DNA of 64,000 bases from Paraburkholderia nodosa DSM 21604 (GTDB lineage Bacteria > Pseudomonadota > Gammaproteobacteria > Burkholderiales > Burkholderiaceae). The notes below the pieces were generated by a model. The model saw nothing but the letters and a program-made list of their open reading frames with translations. It was not told the origin of the DNA and searched no databases. The stretch is from positions 192,583 through 256,582 of the forward strand of contig NZ_JAFA01000003.1 of the NCBI RefSeq assembly GCF_000519185.1. The letters are read 5' to 3'. Each line of letters opens with the position of its first letter. The stretch's first letter is position 1. A program made the position numbers and the translations under genes. Below are positions 17,537 to 27,062 of this stretch, piece after piece.

Positions 17537-18514
17537 TCAGTTGCCGCCCGAGAGGCTCGGCCCGAGCGAGCGGTAGATGCTGATGAACGCCGGCCCCATC
17601 AGCACCAGGAGCAGCGTCGGGAAGATGCAGAACATCAACGGAAACAGCAGCTTCAGCGCGATCTTCGCCGCTTGCTCTTCCGCGCGCATGCGCCGGCGCG
17701 TGCGCAACGCGTCCGATAGCACGCGCAGCGACGCGCCGATGCTCGTGCCGAAGCGTTCGGCCTGAATCAGCATCGTCGCGAACCCGTCGATGTCCTCCAC
17801 GCCGGTGCGCATCGCGAAGTTGCGCAGTGCCTTCTCCTTCGAGAAGCCCGAGCGCATTTCGAGCAGCATCAGATCGAGTTCGCTTGCGACCACAGGGCTG
17901 CGCAGCCGGATCTCCCCGGCGACCTTCATCATGGCCGCATCGAGGCCCAGGCCCGCTTCGACGCAAACGGTCATGAGGTCGATCGCATCCGGAAAGTCCT
18001 CGAAGATGGTCCGCTTGCGTCGCGCGATACAGCGCGACAACACGACGCCAGGCAGGTAGTAGCCCACGGCAGCGAGCGAGACGAGCAGGAGCGGCAACTG
18101 GCCCGGATCCAGCTGCGCCATCGACCCCACGCGCCACACGGCTGCCGCAAGCGGAAGCGAAATGGCCAGCACGGTGCGCGCGCCGAAGTAGATGCCGACC
18201 GCGCCCGGCGCGCGCCAGCCCGCGTTCATGAGCTTCACGCGCAGCGCCGAGACATGCCAGCCTTCCCTGGGCACCGAGAGCTTCGAAAGCGGCGCCGAAA
18301 GATCCGCCAGCTTCTCCAGCCATGCCGACTCGCCGGGGCCGCCCGCGAGCGCCGCAGCGGCGAGCCCCCCTTCGCCCCCCTCGCCGCTTGCCTGCTCGAT
18401 GCGCCGGCGCAGGTTGCGCGGCGAGAGCACATGGAGCGCACCGAAGGTCAGTGCGCACACGCCGCCGAACAGGCAGACCAGCAACAGCCACTGCGTTGTG
18501 CCGAGCGTTTGCAT
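17537..18514 (-). CDS. tadC: Tad secretion inner-membrane protein TadC
   Basis: A 325-residue inner-membrane platform protein with the T2SF (GspF-like) domain. An N-terminal membrane segment (WLLLVCLFGGVCALTFGAL) is followed by a cytoplasmic region, a hydrophobic pair near 115-155 and the conserved FPDAIDLMTVCVEAGLGLDAA segment, then FATMLIQAERFGTSIGASL. It ends in a hydrophobic hairpin. TadB and TadC together form the platform on which the TadA ATPase works. I chose the ATG at 18514; the open frame upstream overlaps tadB and is not coding. Confidence 0.92.
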   Translation of the reverse strand: MQTLGTTQWLLLVCLFGGVCALTFGALHVLSPRNLRRRIEQASGEGGEGGLAAAALAGGPGESAWLEKLADLSAPLSKLSVPREGWHVSALRVKLMNAGWRAPGAVGIYFGARTVLAISLPLAAAVWRVGSMAQLDPGQLPLLLVSLAAVGYYLPGVVLSRCIARRKRTIFEDFPDAIDLMTVCVEAGLGLDAAMMKVAGEIRLRSPVVASELDLMLLEMRSGFSKEKALRNFAMRTGVEDIDGFATMLIQAERFGTSIGASLRVLSDALRTRRRMRAEEQAAKIALKLLFPLMFCIFPTLLLVLMGPAFISIYRSLGPSLSGGN

Positions 18515-18567
18515 GATGTTTCCCCGTCGAAATCTGTGTTTTTTTTCTGCTCGAAAGCCAAACCGCC

Positions 18568-19545
18568 TCACACGCGGATTCGCACGATACGTCGAATCCA
18601 CAGCGCCCCGAACACCATGTCGAACGCCGCGATCTGCAGCAGCATCACGCCCGCCGGATCCGTCCACAGCGTCGCGAGAAAGGTGGGGTTGGTCACGTGG
18701 ATGAGCGCCGCCGAGCCGAACGGCAGCAAGCCGAGCACCCACGCCGACAGCTTGCCTTCGGCCGCGAGCACCCGCACCTTGTCGAAGAGCCGGAAGCGCT
18801 CCCGAATCAGGCTCGCGATACCTTCGAGCAGTTCGGCCAGGTTCCCACCTGTCTCGCGCTGGATCAGCACGGCAATCACGAGGTAGCGCAGATCGGCCAC
18901 CGGCATGCGGTTCGCGAGTCCGGTCAGCGCGTCGCCGAGGGACACGCCATAGTTGATCTCGTCGAACGTGATGCGGAACTCGCCGCCCGCCGGCTCGGAG
19001 AACTGCGTGCCGACGAGGTCGATCGCGCCGGAGAAGGCATGTCCCGAGCGCAGCGCCCGCACCAGCATGTCGCAGACTTCCGGCAACTGGCGCACGAACT
19101 GCAGGAGTCTGCGTGCACGGCGCCACCTCAGATAGACGACGGGCGCGATCGCACCGGTCACGGCAGCCGCAAGCACCGCCGCGGGCGACATATGCACGAA
19201 CCATACGACTGCGGCACCCGCGAGCGATAGCCCCGCGCACATGCCGAGGAACTCCATGACCGACCAGCGTACGCCCGCCTGCATGATGAAAGCGTCGAGC
19301 GCGCGAATACCCGGCGTCATGCCCAGCGCACGGTCGAGCAGCGACGAGTTGCTCAGGCGCCGGGACTTGAGGATCGAGAGCGTTTCCTTGCGCGCTTCGC
19401 CCCCCGCCGCCAATGCTTCGAGACGGGCCTGCAGACGGCGGGCCACCGCGCTGTGGCGGCTGTTCCACCACTCCCACGCGCCCTGGCATCCCAGCACTAC
19501 GGCGACGAACAGGAGCACGGCTGCCGTGATGAATGTCGAGCTCAT
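18568..19545 (-). CDS. tadB: Tad secretion inner-membrane protein TadB
   Basis: A 325-residue partner of TadC with the same T2SF fold: an N-terminal membrane segment (FITAAVLLFVAVVLGCQGAW), two hydrophobic segments near 100-145, then the hallmark LPEVCDMLVRALRSGHAFSGA and VLIQRETGGNLAELLEGIA, and a C-terminal hydrophobic pair. TadB interacts with TadA to power Flp pilus extension. Gene order tadA-tadB-tadC with short gaps (30 and 53 bp) is standard. Confidence 0.92.
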   Translation of the reverse strand: MSSTFITAAVLLFVAVVLGCQGAWEWWNSRHSAVARRLQARLEALAAGGEARKETLSILKSRRLSNSSLLDRALGMTPGIRALDAFIMQAGVRWSVMEFLGMCAGLSLAGAAVVWFVHMSPAAVLAAAVTGAIAPVVYLRWRRARRLLQFVRQLPEVCDMLVRALRSGHAFSGAIDLVGTQFSEPAGGEFRITFDEINYGVSLGDALTGLANRMPVADLRYLVIAVLIQRETGGNLAELLEGIASLIRERFRLFDKVRVLAAEGKLSAWVLGLLPFGSAALIHVTNPTFLATLWTDPAGVMLLQIAAFDMVFGALWIRRIVRIRV

Positions 19546-19575
19546 GCGTTTCTCCTTGCATGCACCGAGCAGGAT

Positions 19576-20931
19576 TCAGATCGTCTCGAAGCGACGGCCC
19601 GGGTCATAAACCGTATCCGGCACGTTCACGCCGAACGCGGACAGCCGGTCGCAAAACTGGGGGCGCACACCGGTCGCGCAGAAATACCCGCGCACGTTGC
19701 CCCCCGAATCGATGCCGTTGCGCCGGAACGCGAAGATTTCCTGCATGTTGACCACGTCGCCTTCCATGCCGGTGATCTCCGAGATGCTCAGGATCTTGCG
19801 GCGCCCGTCGGTCAAGCGCGCGACCTGAACGATCACAGTGATCGCCGAGGCGATCTGCTGGCGCATCGTGCGCGGCGGCAACGCGATGCCGCCCAGGCTG
19901 ATCATGTTCTCGAGGCGCGTGAGCGCGTCGCGAGGCGTGTTCGCGTGGATCGTCGCAAGCGACCCTTCGTGGCCGGTGTTCATCGCGTTGAGCATGTCGA
20001 GCGCCTCCGCGCCGCGCACTTCGCCGAGGATGATGCGGTCGGGCCGCATGCGCAGCGCGTTGCGCACGAGCGCGCGCTGCGTGATCTCGCCGCGTCCTTC
20101 GATATTGGGCGGGCGCGTTTCGAGCCGCAGCACATGCGCCTGGCGCAGCTGCAGCTCGGCGGCGTCTTCGATCGTCACAATCCGCTCGTTATCGGGAATG
20201 AAGCCCGAGAGCACGTTGAGCAAGGTGGTCTTGCCGCTACCCGTGCCGCCCGAAACGAGGATGTTCACCTTGGCGCGTGCCAGCCCGTCGAGGACCTCGG
20301 CCATGGGTGGCGTGAGCGTCTGCAGATTGACCATGTCGGCCACCTGCAGCGGCTTGACGGCGAAGCGCCGGATCGAGACGAGCGGGCCATCCACGGCCAG
20401 CGGCGGGATGATCGCGTTCACGCGCGAACCATCCGGCAGGCGCGCGTCGACCATCGGGCTCGATTCGTCGATCCGCCGGCCCACGCGCGAGACGATCTTC
20501 TCGATCACCTTCATCAGATGGGCATCGTCGTAGAACTGGATGTCGGTGAGTTCGAGCCGGCCCTTGCGCTCCACATAGGTCTGGCGCGCCGTGTTCACGA
20601 GGATGTCCGAAACCCCCGGGTCGCGCAGCAGCGCCTCGAGCGGACCGAAGCCGAACATCTCGTCGTACACGTCGATGGAGAGCTGCCTGCGTTCGGCGTC
20701 GCTTGCCGGCGCCTTCCGGTCCTCGAGAAGGCGCCCGATCAGCGCGCTGATCTCCTGGCGGATCTGTTCCTGCGGCATGCGCGAGAGGCGTTCGAGTTCG
20801 ACACGTTCGAGCACCGCCTGATGCATCTCGAAGCGCAACGACTGGTACGCGTCGGATTGGGCCCGGCCGGCGGCGGTCCCCGCACCGCCCACCTCCGTGC
20901 GTTGCCCGATGATCTGTTCGCGAAGCGACAT
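19576..20931 (-). CDS. tadA: Tad pilus assembly ATPase TadA (CpaF)
   Basis: A 451-residue hexameric secretion ATPase of the CpaF branch. An N-terminal helical region (about 30-100) leads to the N-domain motif FGFGPLEALLRDPGVSDI. The motor has Walker A GGTGSGKT (228-235), an Asp box with the IVTIEDAAEL motif, Walker B-like RMRPDRIILGEVRG and the His box GHEGSLATIHANTP. It drives Flp pilin polymerisation at the inner membrane. The gene starts 12 bp after the tadZ stop. Confidence 0.95.
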   Translation of the reverse strand: MSLREQIIGQRTEVGGAGTAAGRAQSDAYQSLRFEMHQAVLERVELERLSRMPQEQIRQEISALIGRLLEDRKAPASDAERRQLSIDVYDEMFGFGPLEALLRDPGVSDILVNTARQTYVERKGRLELTDIQFYDDAHLMKVIEKIVSRVGRRIDESSPMVDARLPDGSRVNAIIPPLAVDGPLVSIRRFAVKPLQVADMVNLQTLTPPMAEVLDGLARAKVNILVSGGTGSGKTTLLNVLSGFIPDNERIVTIEDAAELQLRQAHVLRLETRPPNIEGRGEITQRALVRNALRMRPDRIILGEVRGAEALDMLNAMNTGHEGSLATIHANTPRDALTRLENMISLGGIALPPRTMRQQIASAITVIVQVARLTDGRRKILSISEITGMEGDVVNMQEIFAFRRNGIDSGGNVRGYFCATGVRPQFCDRLSAFGVNVPDTVYDPGRRFETI

Positions 20932-20943
20932 GGCGTGTCTCCG

Positions 20944-22152
20944 TTAAAGGGTTCCGAGCTTCGGCGTCGCCGGCCTGCCGACGAGGCGCGCGAAGAGCGA
21001 CTCGCCCCTCGCGCTCGTGCCGCCGGTTGCGCGCACGGGCACGGCAATGTTCGCGGCGAGCGCCTGCAGGCTGCGCGTCACCGGGCTGCTGCGCGCAGCG
21101 TCTGCGATCGGCACGCCCTGATTGAGCGCTTCGGCGACCGCGCGAGGGTCGTCGGCAATGACCTGCTGCGGCTTCATGCCGAGCACGCCCGCCGCCGCTT
21201 CGCGCGCCTGCTCGCCGTAGCGCGTATGGCGGTTCAGCACGAGGCGGATCCTGTCATGGCCGTAACCGAGCGACTGGAGGATATCCATGAGACGCCGTCC
21301 CGCGCGCAGATGCGGCATGCTCGTCTGCAGCACGACGTGAATCTCGTCGCTGCGATCGAGTGCGAGCATCGAAAGCGGGCTGATCGTCTGGCCGAGATCG
21401 AGGATCACACAGTCGTAGCGCGGTATCGCGACGCCGAGCACCCACTCGAGGCGCTCCGCACGGATCTCGCCTGCCTTGACCGGGTCGCCGGCGCCGGCCA
21501 GGATGTCGAAGTGGCTGCCGACATGCATGACGCTCGCATCGAAAAACGCCGCGTCCATGCGGTCGACATGCGCACAAAGCTGATCGAGCGTCGAGGGCGG
21601 CGTCTCGGACGTCACGAGAAACGCGGCATCGCCGTAGAGCGGGTTCAGATCGATGAGCAGCACGCGTTGCGCGTGCATGGACGCGACGAGATGCGCGACG
21701 TTCGCCGCGATGAAGCTCGTGCCTGCGCCGCCCCGGCAGGACATGAACGAGACGATCCGCGTGGCGCGCGCGCCGCGCTGGCCGCGCCGGCCAACGGCGC
21801 GCTGCAGCGCCTCGCCGATCGCAGCGCGCTCCGGCCTGCCCGTGAGCACATCGCGAAAGCCCGCCCGCATCGCTTCGATCAGCGCCTCGGGCGACGCCTC
21901 GGGAAGCAGCAGGATGCACGTGAGGTGCTCGTGGCGGCGGCACAGCTCGCTCACCGCCGCGAGGTCCGCGCCCTGCACCGTCTGCGCGTCGACGATCAGC
22001 GCGTCGAACGCTTCGAGCGTGTCGGCGCGGCCCGCGAGCTCGAGAGGCCGGCCGTTCACACGCGTGGTGCGGTAGGCGCCGCATTCGGCGATCAGGCGCA
22101 GCAGAGCGCCAAGCCGCGCCTCATCCGTTGAGGTAACGAGTATGTCGATCAT
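20944..22152 (-). CDS. tadZ: Tad pilus localisation protein TadZ (CpaE), atypical ParA/MinD ATPase
   Basis: A 402-residue CpaE/TadZ protein. Residues 1-125 form a response-receiver-like domain with AGFRDVLTGR near its end. The second half is ParA/MinD-like. Its Walker A loop reads CRGGAGTS (139-146) and lacks the usual deviant-Walker Lys residues, as in many TadZ proteins. LLIDLNPLYGDAAF and YDCVILDLGQTISP follow as switch regions. TadZ places the Tad apparatus, often at the cell pole. The ATG at 22152 begins the receiver domain; the longer open frame is spurious. Confidence 0.88.
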   Translation of the reverse strand: MIDILVTSTDEARLGALLRLIAECGAYRTTRVNGRPLELAGRADTLEAFDALIVDAQTVQGADLAAVSELCRRHEHLTCILLLPEASPEALIEAMRAGFRDVLTGRPERAAIGEALQRAVGRRGQRGARATRIVSFMSCRGGAGTSFIAANVAHLVASMHAQRVLLIDLNPLYGDAAFLVTSETPPSTLDQLCAHVDRMDAAFFDASVMHVGSHFDILAGAGDPVKAGEIRAERLEWVLGVAIPRYDCVILDLGQTISPLSMLALDRSDEIHVVLQTSMPHLRAGRRLMDILQSLGYGHDRIRLVLNRHTRYGEQAREAAAGVLGMKPQQVIADDPRAVAEALNQGVPIADAARSSPVTRSLQALAANIAVPVRATGGTSARGESLFARLVGRPATPKLGTL

Positions 22153-22193
22153 GATCGTATCCTTGCGCTGAAGGTTGCCCGTGCGCGGCCGCC

Positions 22194-22493
22194 TCACTGG
22201 CCGGCGCTGCCGTTTACGCCCATCGAGTAGGCGTGGTCGGCGGCGGGCGGCTGCTGGTAAGACTTGTCGTAGAGCACCATCGCCGAGTCGGCGGCTTTGC
22301 CGTCGATGCCCTGCGGCGACGAGGCGTGCTGCGCGGCGTCCGGGTCGATGATCTGCGCGCGCATCGACGTCCTCACGGCGTCGCCGAAGTGCGCATCCCA
22401 GATGGGCGTGCTGGTCATGCAACCGCCGAGTGCGGCCGCGAGCGGCACGATCAGCAGTGCCTGGCGAAGAGTGGCGATAAGTTTGCGTGTCAT
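22194..22493 (-). CDS. Small pilus-locus lipoprotein
   Basis: A 99-residue predicted outer-membrane lipoprotein between the secretin rcpA and tadZ. The signal sequence ends in a clean lipobox, AALGGC, with Cys25 as the lipidated residue. The mature part is short, polar and without recognised domains (TPIWDAHFGDAVRTSM, then a Ser/Pro/Ala tail). Its position matches that of CpaD/RcpB-type or TadD-like lipoproteins in other Tad loci, which help insert or gate the secretin, but it is much shorter than those. A secretin pilotin role is inference. Confidence 0.75.
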   Translation of the reverse strand: MTRKLIATLRQALLIVPLAAALGGCMTSTPIWDAHFGDAVRTSMRAQIIDPDAAQHASSPQGIDGKAADSAMVLYDKSYQQPPAADHAYSMGVNGSAGQ

Positions 22494-22513
22494 GACGTTC
22501 CCCTGGGCACGGA

Positions 22514-24382
22514 TCAGTGAGCAACGGCTTCGGCCGCGGCGATGCGGGCTGCATCCCGCTCGATGCGCTGAGCGTCGCCCGCCGGCTGTGGCGGCGCGAG
22601 CGGGGCCGCCGTGACCGGCTGCGTGACGACCGCCTGCGCGACCACCACGGCACCGCTCTCGTGCGGCAGCGCCATCTCGCCGACTGTCGCCGGCCGCGCG
22701 ACCGGCGTCGCCGGGACGGCTCCCGCGGCGGGCTGCGTCGGTGCCGACGGCGCGGGCTGCGGCGCGCCGGCAGGCTCCGGTTGCGTCGATTGCGGCGCGG
22801 CAGGCGCGAAGCGACCCGTGTTGCGTGCACCGCGCCCTTCCATGTTGCCGGTCGCGTACACGTCGGCCTCGTTGACCTGCGTGAAGCTGTCGGTCGGCAT
22901 CGGCAACTGCGCGAGCGCCTTCACCGGCTTCACCAGATGCGGCGTAATGATGAAGAGCAACTCGGAGCGGTCCTGCTGGAACGACGTGCTGCGCATCAGC
23001 GCGCCGAGCACGGGAAGCTCGCCGAGGCCCGGTATCGCCTTGAGCGAGCCCGTGATGTTGTTGCTGATCAGCCCGCCGATTGCGAAGGACTCGCCGTCGG
23101 CCATCTGCACGGTCGTCGAGGCGCGCCGCGTCGTAATGAGCGGCAGGATCGTCGAGCCGTTGATGTTCGACGCGGTCAGCGTGACGCCCGTCGGCGACAG
23201 CTCCGAAACCTCCGGCGCCACCTTGAGGTTGATGCGGCCGTTGCCGACCACCGTGGGCGTGAACTTCAGGCCCACGCCGAACTCCTCCTTCTGCAGCGTG
23301 TACACGTTGGCGCCTGAGCCTCCGCCACTTTGCGGCACCGGGATGAAGACCTCGCCGCCTGCCAGGAAGGTCGCCTCCTGGCCGCTGATCGTCACGAGAT
23401 TCGGCTCGGCGAGAATCTTGACGAGCTGATCGGTCTTCTGCGCATCCATGGCGAGCTGGAACGGCTTGTTGTTCGCCTTCGAAAGCGCGAATGCGCTCGA
23501 CACGCCCGCGAGCAGATTGCTCACGAGCGCGCCGGTCCAGGACCCGAAGCCGCCCTGGATGTTGATCGCCGAGCCGAGCTGGTCGATCAGCGTCTTGTCG
23601 ACCTCGGCCACCTTCACTTCGAGCATGACCTGTTGCGGCGAATCGACCGTCAGCATGTTGATCACGCCGCCCGTCTTCGTGCTGGCACCGGGCCCACCCG
23701 CCGGGGTCACACCGAACACCTTCGCGATTTCGACGGCCTGTTGCGCCGCCTGGGCGCTCGACACGTGCCCCGCGAGCACAAGGTTGTCGGCGGCAGTGGA
23801 GACGCGAATGTCGCGCTCGTCGGGCAGAAGCTGCGCGAGCGCCTGGTGAAGGCCGCCCGCGTCCGCGCTCACGATCACGTCGATCACCTGGCACGTCCCG
23901 CTGCGGCCCTGCACGATCATGTTGGTCGTCCCGACCGACTGGCCCACGAGATAGAGCGTCCTCGGCGACACCATCGTGGCCTGCGCGATCTCGGGGTTGC
24001 CGAGCGTGCGGTTGCGCACCGGTTCGTCGACCGGCACGAGAATCGATTTACCGAGCGGCACGACGACACTGCGCTCGCCGCTGATCTCGCCCACGCAGTT
24101 CGGCCCGCGCAGCGGCCCTGCGACGGCCTTGGGCGCGCCGGTGCTGCCCGGCGTCGGCCCCATGCTGATTGTCATCTGCATCGGTCCTTTGCCAATCTGC
24201 CCCATCTGCATCGGCGCCGCTGCGGCGGCGTTCCTGGAGAGTGCGCCCTCTTCGGCCGCCACCTGGGCGCCAGCAGGTCCCGCGCACATGAGACCGGCGC
24301 TGACCCAGATCGCCGTGGCGATCGTCCATGGGCGGTGAATTCGCTGGTCCGTCCCGAGCCGCTTAACTTTTTGGTCGTTCAT
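22514..24382 (-). CDS. rcpA: Flp pilus outer-membrane secretin
   Basis: A 622-residue secretin (RcpA/CpaC). A signal peptide of about 40 residues is followed by an N-terminal domain with the SILVPVDEPV and VVGTTNMIV-type motifs, a BON-like domain (about 165-215) and the secretin core, VMLEVKVAEVDKTLIDQLG, VYTLQKEEFGVGLKFTPTV and LPVLGALMRSTSFQQDRSELLFIITPHLV. The last 100 residues are an Ala/Pro/Gln-rich tail with low complexity, which is long for the family. It should form the outer-membrane pore for the Flp pilus. Confidence 0.93.
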   Translation of the reverse strand: MNDQKVKRLGTDQRIHRPWTIATAIWVSAGLMCAGPAGAQVAAEEGALSRNAAAAAPMQMGQIGKGPMQMTISMGPTPGSTGAPKAVAGPLRGPNCVGEISGERSVVVPLGKSILVPVDEPVRNRTLGNPEIAQATMVSPRTLYLVGQSVGTTNMIVQGRSGTCQVIDVIVSADAGGLHQALAQLLPDERDIRVSTAADNLVLAGHVSSAQAAQQAVEIAKVFGVTPAGGPGASTKTGGVINMLTVDSPQQVMLEVKVAEVDKTLIDQLGSAINIQGGFGSWTGALVSNLLAGVSSAFALSKANNKPFQLAMDAQKTDQLVKILAEPNLVTISGQEATFLAGGEVFIPVPQSGGGSGANVYTLQKEEFGVGLKFTPTVVGNGRINLKVAPEVSELSPTGVTLTASNINGSTILPLITTRRASTTVQMADGESFAIGGLISNNITGSLKAIPGLGELPVLGALMRSTSFQQDRSELLFIITPHLVKPVKALAQLPMPTDSFTQVNEADVYATGNMEGRGARNTGRFAPAAPQSTQPEPAGAPQPAPSAPTQPAAGAVPATPVARPATVGEMALPHESGAVVVAQAVVTQPVTAAPLAPPQPAGDAQRIERDAARIAAAEAVAH

Positions 24383-24487
24383 CTTGTGGTCCCCCGTAGC
24401 AGATCGTCTGGATCGAGATCCACACGTTCCTCACGTTATGTACCTGTCACGACTTGCATCTAACGTGCGTAGTCGCTTCAGATGGAT

Positions 24488-25315
24488 TCAAAAGCATTCC
24501 TGACTTCCCTGCACCCCCGAAAGCACGCCGATGCAGTCTCGCTTCGCCTCCGCACGTGCGTGATACTTCACCTTCACCGGCTTGGGCGGCTCGGCCGGCA
24601 GCGGAACGGGCACCGGTTGACCGAGCAGCGTTTGCTTGGTCGCGCCGTCCGTCTTCAGCATGTCGTGGTCCACCTGGTTGCGCAGCACCAGCGACAACGT
24701 GCCGACGCTGCGCGCGAGATCGAGTTGCTCGGCCTGTTCCGGCGTCACTTCGAGCGTGACTGCATTGACCACCTTCGGCGCGGTGTCGTCACGATTGACC
24801 TGCTGCGCAACGGCCAGCACGAGAATCTTCTCGAGGACGATCTTGGAAATGCTTTGACCATCGTTGTGATTGGCGCCCTGCTGGGTATTCACAATCACGT
24901 CGACGTAGTTGCCGGGCAGCGCGAAGCCGGCCACGCCCACCACATCGTTCACGCGCACGGTGATGGCGCGGCGCCCCTCGCCGATCACGGCCGAGAGCCC
25001 GCCTTTCGTTCCCACCGGAGCGAGCTTCGACTCGAGCACCGGCTCGCCGCGCGTGAGACTCGTGCGCACCACGCGCCCATCGAGCGACTTCGGGGTCGCG
25101 AAGGCGCCGGGCGGGACGCTATCTCTCGGCCAGTTGATCGTGCGAACCATCGCTTCGTTCAGCGGCTGCCCGAGATTGATGTCGTCGGCAGCGACGGTCA
25201 CGGGTACCGTCGTCCCCGACGAGGTCTGAATGAGCCATCGCGACGCGAATAGCACCGCAGCAAAGCCGGTGAGCATGGCAATCGCCAGCATGGAAAGAGC
25301 GCGCCTGTTTTTCAT
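24488..25315 (-). CDS. rcpC: Flp pilus assembly protein RcpC/CpaB
   Basis: A 275-residue CpaB/RcpC protein. It has one N-terminal membrane anchor (ALSMLAIAMLTGFAAVLFAS) followed by a SAF domain (VTVAADDINLGQPLNEAMVRTINWP and LTRGEPVLESKLAP) and the RcpC domain (GRRAITVRVNDVVGVAGFALPGNYVDV). The C-terminal part has PVPLPAEPPKPVKVKYH, a proline-rich stretch, and a Cys pair. CpaB proteins are periplasmic and may link the secretin to the inner-membrane platform or to peptidoglycan. It lies between tadV and the secretin gene. Confidence 0.9.
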   Translation of the reverse strand: MKNRRALSMLAIAMLTGFAAVLFASRWLIQTSSGTTVPVTVAADDINLGQPLNEAMVRTINWPRDSVPPGAFATPKSLDGRVVRTSLTRGEPVLESKLAPVGTKGGLSAVIGEGRRAITVRVNDVVGVAGFALPGNYVDVIVNTQQGANHNDGQSISKIVLEKILVLAVAQQVNRDDTAPKVVNAVTLEVTPEQAEQLDLARSVGTLSLVLRNQVDHDMLKTDGATKQTLLGQPVPVPLPAEPPKPVKVKYHARAEAKRDCIGVLSGVQGSQECF

Positions 25316-25401
25316 GTCGTCCTCCTAATCAAATTGCGTCGATCGGCGACATGCCGTGCGGCGCCTTGCTAGTTGCGTGTCAGTGGGATTCGGCGGCCGG
25401 A

Positions 25402-25941
25402 CTATGCGGCGCGGGAAAGCACGACGATGGTCCCGGCGGCGATGGCGGCCGCGTAGGGAATCATGCCGACCGACCCGCCCGGAATCTCTTCCAGGCGACC
25501 CAGCTTCCGGCCGCCGTGGGACAGCGAGCCGAACAGGCATGCGACGTTGGCGAGCAGTCTGGAAAGGCGTCCGCGCACGAGAACCAGTGCGAGGGCCCAG
25601 CCGCCGCCGAACAGGAAGGTCATGATCGCGACGGCCAGGGTGGCTTCAGGGCCGACCCAGGCGCCGACGAGCATCAGGAGCTTCACATCGCCCGCGGCCG
25701 TGCCGCCGAGCAGATAAACAGGAAAGAGAAGCGCGAAGCCCGCCAGAATGCCCTCGATCCATTGAGCGAAGCCCTCGAGCGGGCCGCTCAGCCAGAGCTG
25801 CGCTACCAGCGATGCGATCAGTCCGAATGCGATCAAGGGATTGGGTACGCGGCGTGTCGTGAGGTCCGTGCTGGCCGCCAGCACTACTGTCAAGGTCACC
25901 GCAAGCGGAATGGGCTGCGGCGGAAGATGCGCGATGATCAT
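25402..25941 (-). CDS. tadV: Tad prepilin peptidase TadV/CpaA
   Basis: A 179-residue aspartic prepilin peptidase (A24). The two catalytic Asp sites are visible in STDLTTRRVPN (first, near residue 26) and GTAAGDVKLLM (second, in the GxGD-type motif). About six hydrophobic segments are present. It lacks the N-terminal methylase domain of type IV pilin peptidases, as TadV does. It should cleave Flp after Gly17 and process TadE. The gene lies between flp and rcpC. Confidence 0.92.
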   Translation of the reverse strand: MIIAHLPPQPIPLAVTLTVVLAASTDLTTRRVPNPLIAFGLIASLVAQLWLSGPLEGFAQWIEGILAGFALLFPVYLLGGTAAGDVKLLMLVGAWVGPEATLAVAIMTFLFGGGWALALVLVRGRLSRLLANVACLFGSLSHGGRKLGRLEEIPGGSVGMIPYAAAIAAGTIVVLSRAA

Positions 25942-26116
25942 GGTCTACCCCGTTTCGGTTTTTTTGTAGTTCAAGCGGTTGCGGCAAGGTGTCTCTTTGG
26001 TGGACACGCCAGGCACGCTGCTTGTTCTATCGTCCGGCACACCGATCGCCGGACACATCATTCATTGATTTGTATTCGGGTGGACGCCTTCAGGCGCCCC
26101 CCGAACGGTGCAGCGG

Positions 26117-26287
26117 TTACAGCGCGTTGACGATCGTGGTGAACGCGTTATTGATGTCGGTGCCGAGCGTCTTGACGGTGGTTACGATGACCGCCGCGAT
26201 CAGTGCGACGATCAAACCGTATTCGACTGCCGTTGCGCCTTCTTCGTCGTTGATGAAGCGCTTTGCCGTAGCGATGATGTTTTGCAT
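26117..26287 (-). CDS. flp: Flp-family type IVb pilin
   Basis: A 56-residue pilin, first gene of the Tad locus. The prepilin leader ends in DEEGATAVEYG: cleavage after Gly17 leaves Ala as residue 1 and puts Glu at +5 followed by Tyr, the Flp signature. The hydrophobic helix LIVALIAAVIVTTVKTLG follows. I start it at the ATG at 26287, preceded by TGGAG with good spacing; the upstream in-frame ATG at 26299 has no such site. It is the major subunit of the adhesive Flp pilus. Confidence 0.95.
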   Translation of the reverse strand: MQNIIATAKRFINDEEGATAVEYGLIVALIAAVIVTTVKTLGTDINNAFTTIVNAL

Positions 26288-27062
26288 GTCTAACTCCACT
26301 TGATTGATTAATTGGTCACCCCGACCTGCCCGTCTTCTCGTGTGACTCGGTCAACGAGTTCGTCGAGCAGGCGATTACTTTTTAGTTGATTTCTCACCGG
26401 GGAATTGTGCGCTCCGCAACGTTGATGAACGTTTTGTTTGCGGGGCACTTTTAGCTAAATCCTTCACTGAACCGATGCTTCCCGATCCCGCGAAACCGCA
26501 TGAGACAAGGCTCTCGGGTAAGCGATATCAGGGGAAGCCAGTAGCTTGTCGACGACCATCGTTCGCGCGTGCGGGTTAGTGCTTATGCGCCTTGTATCAA
26601 TGAGGCAGGCGGGCGGAAACGCTTCCACAAAAGGCGGGAGCGCTTCCATAGAGATTCCTTCATTTTATTTTTTAGACATCGATATTTATTTAATGCCTTG
26701 TTTTAAGCACTATTCCACCATGGAAGACAAAATTCCATCCGCTCATGTCGCAAAATTTGATTGATTTTACAACTACATTCGCAGAACAGACGCGCACCAA
26801 TGGAATGCGCCAGTAGATGGCGGGGCGACATGCATGCAGTCAGGGACGCCGCATGCGGGATAGCCCGGTCGGGATGCTGGAAAGGTTTGCAGAAGGCTTT
26901 TTGAAAGTTGGCACTCCATACGCACATCACCGTCGTGCGCCCGCAACAACGGACCACGCCGACAGACTCGATACAGTACTTACAGACGATTACACATGGG
27001 GCACACCTGGCAATCGGTGCTACTCATACAATCGACGCGTCGAAAGTCTTGGGGAGACGATA
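26288..27062. other. Non-coding region upstream of flp
   Basis: This 775-bp gap separates the flp start from the Gly/His-rich gene. It is richer in A+T than its surroundings. Two AACGTT hexamers four bases apart (26418-26433) sit about 135 bp upstream of flp and could be a regulator site. A short ACTCG/CGAGT hairpin lies at 26345-26359. The small open frames here have no ribosome binding site or family resemblance, and no clear sigma-54 or sigma-70 promoter could be fixed by eye. Confidence 0.5.

Noticed and set aside
19453..22131. A plus-strand open frame of 892 codons opposite the tad genes
   Set aside because: It lies antisense to tadB, tadA and tadZ, which have clear family motifs. The translation is Arg/His/Ala-rich, as expected for the reverse frame of GC-rich genes.
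26464..26764. Short frames on both strands upstream of flp
   Set aside because: No ribosome sites or recognisable protein features; the region is AT-rich and looks regulatory.
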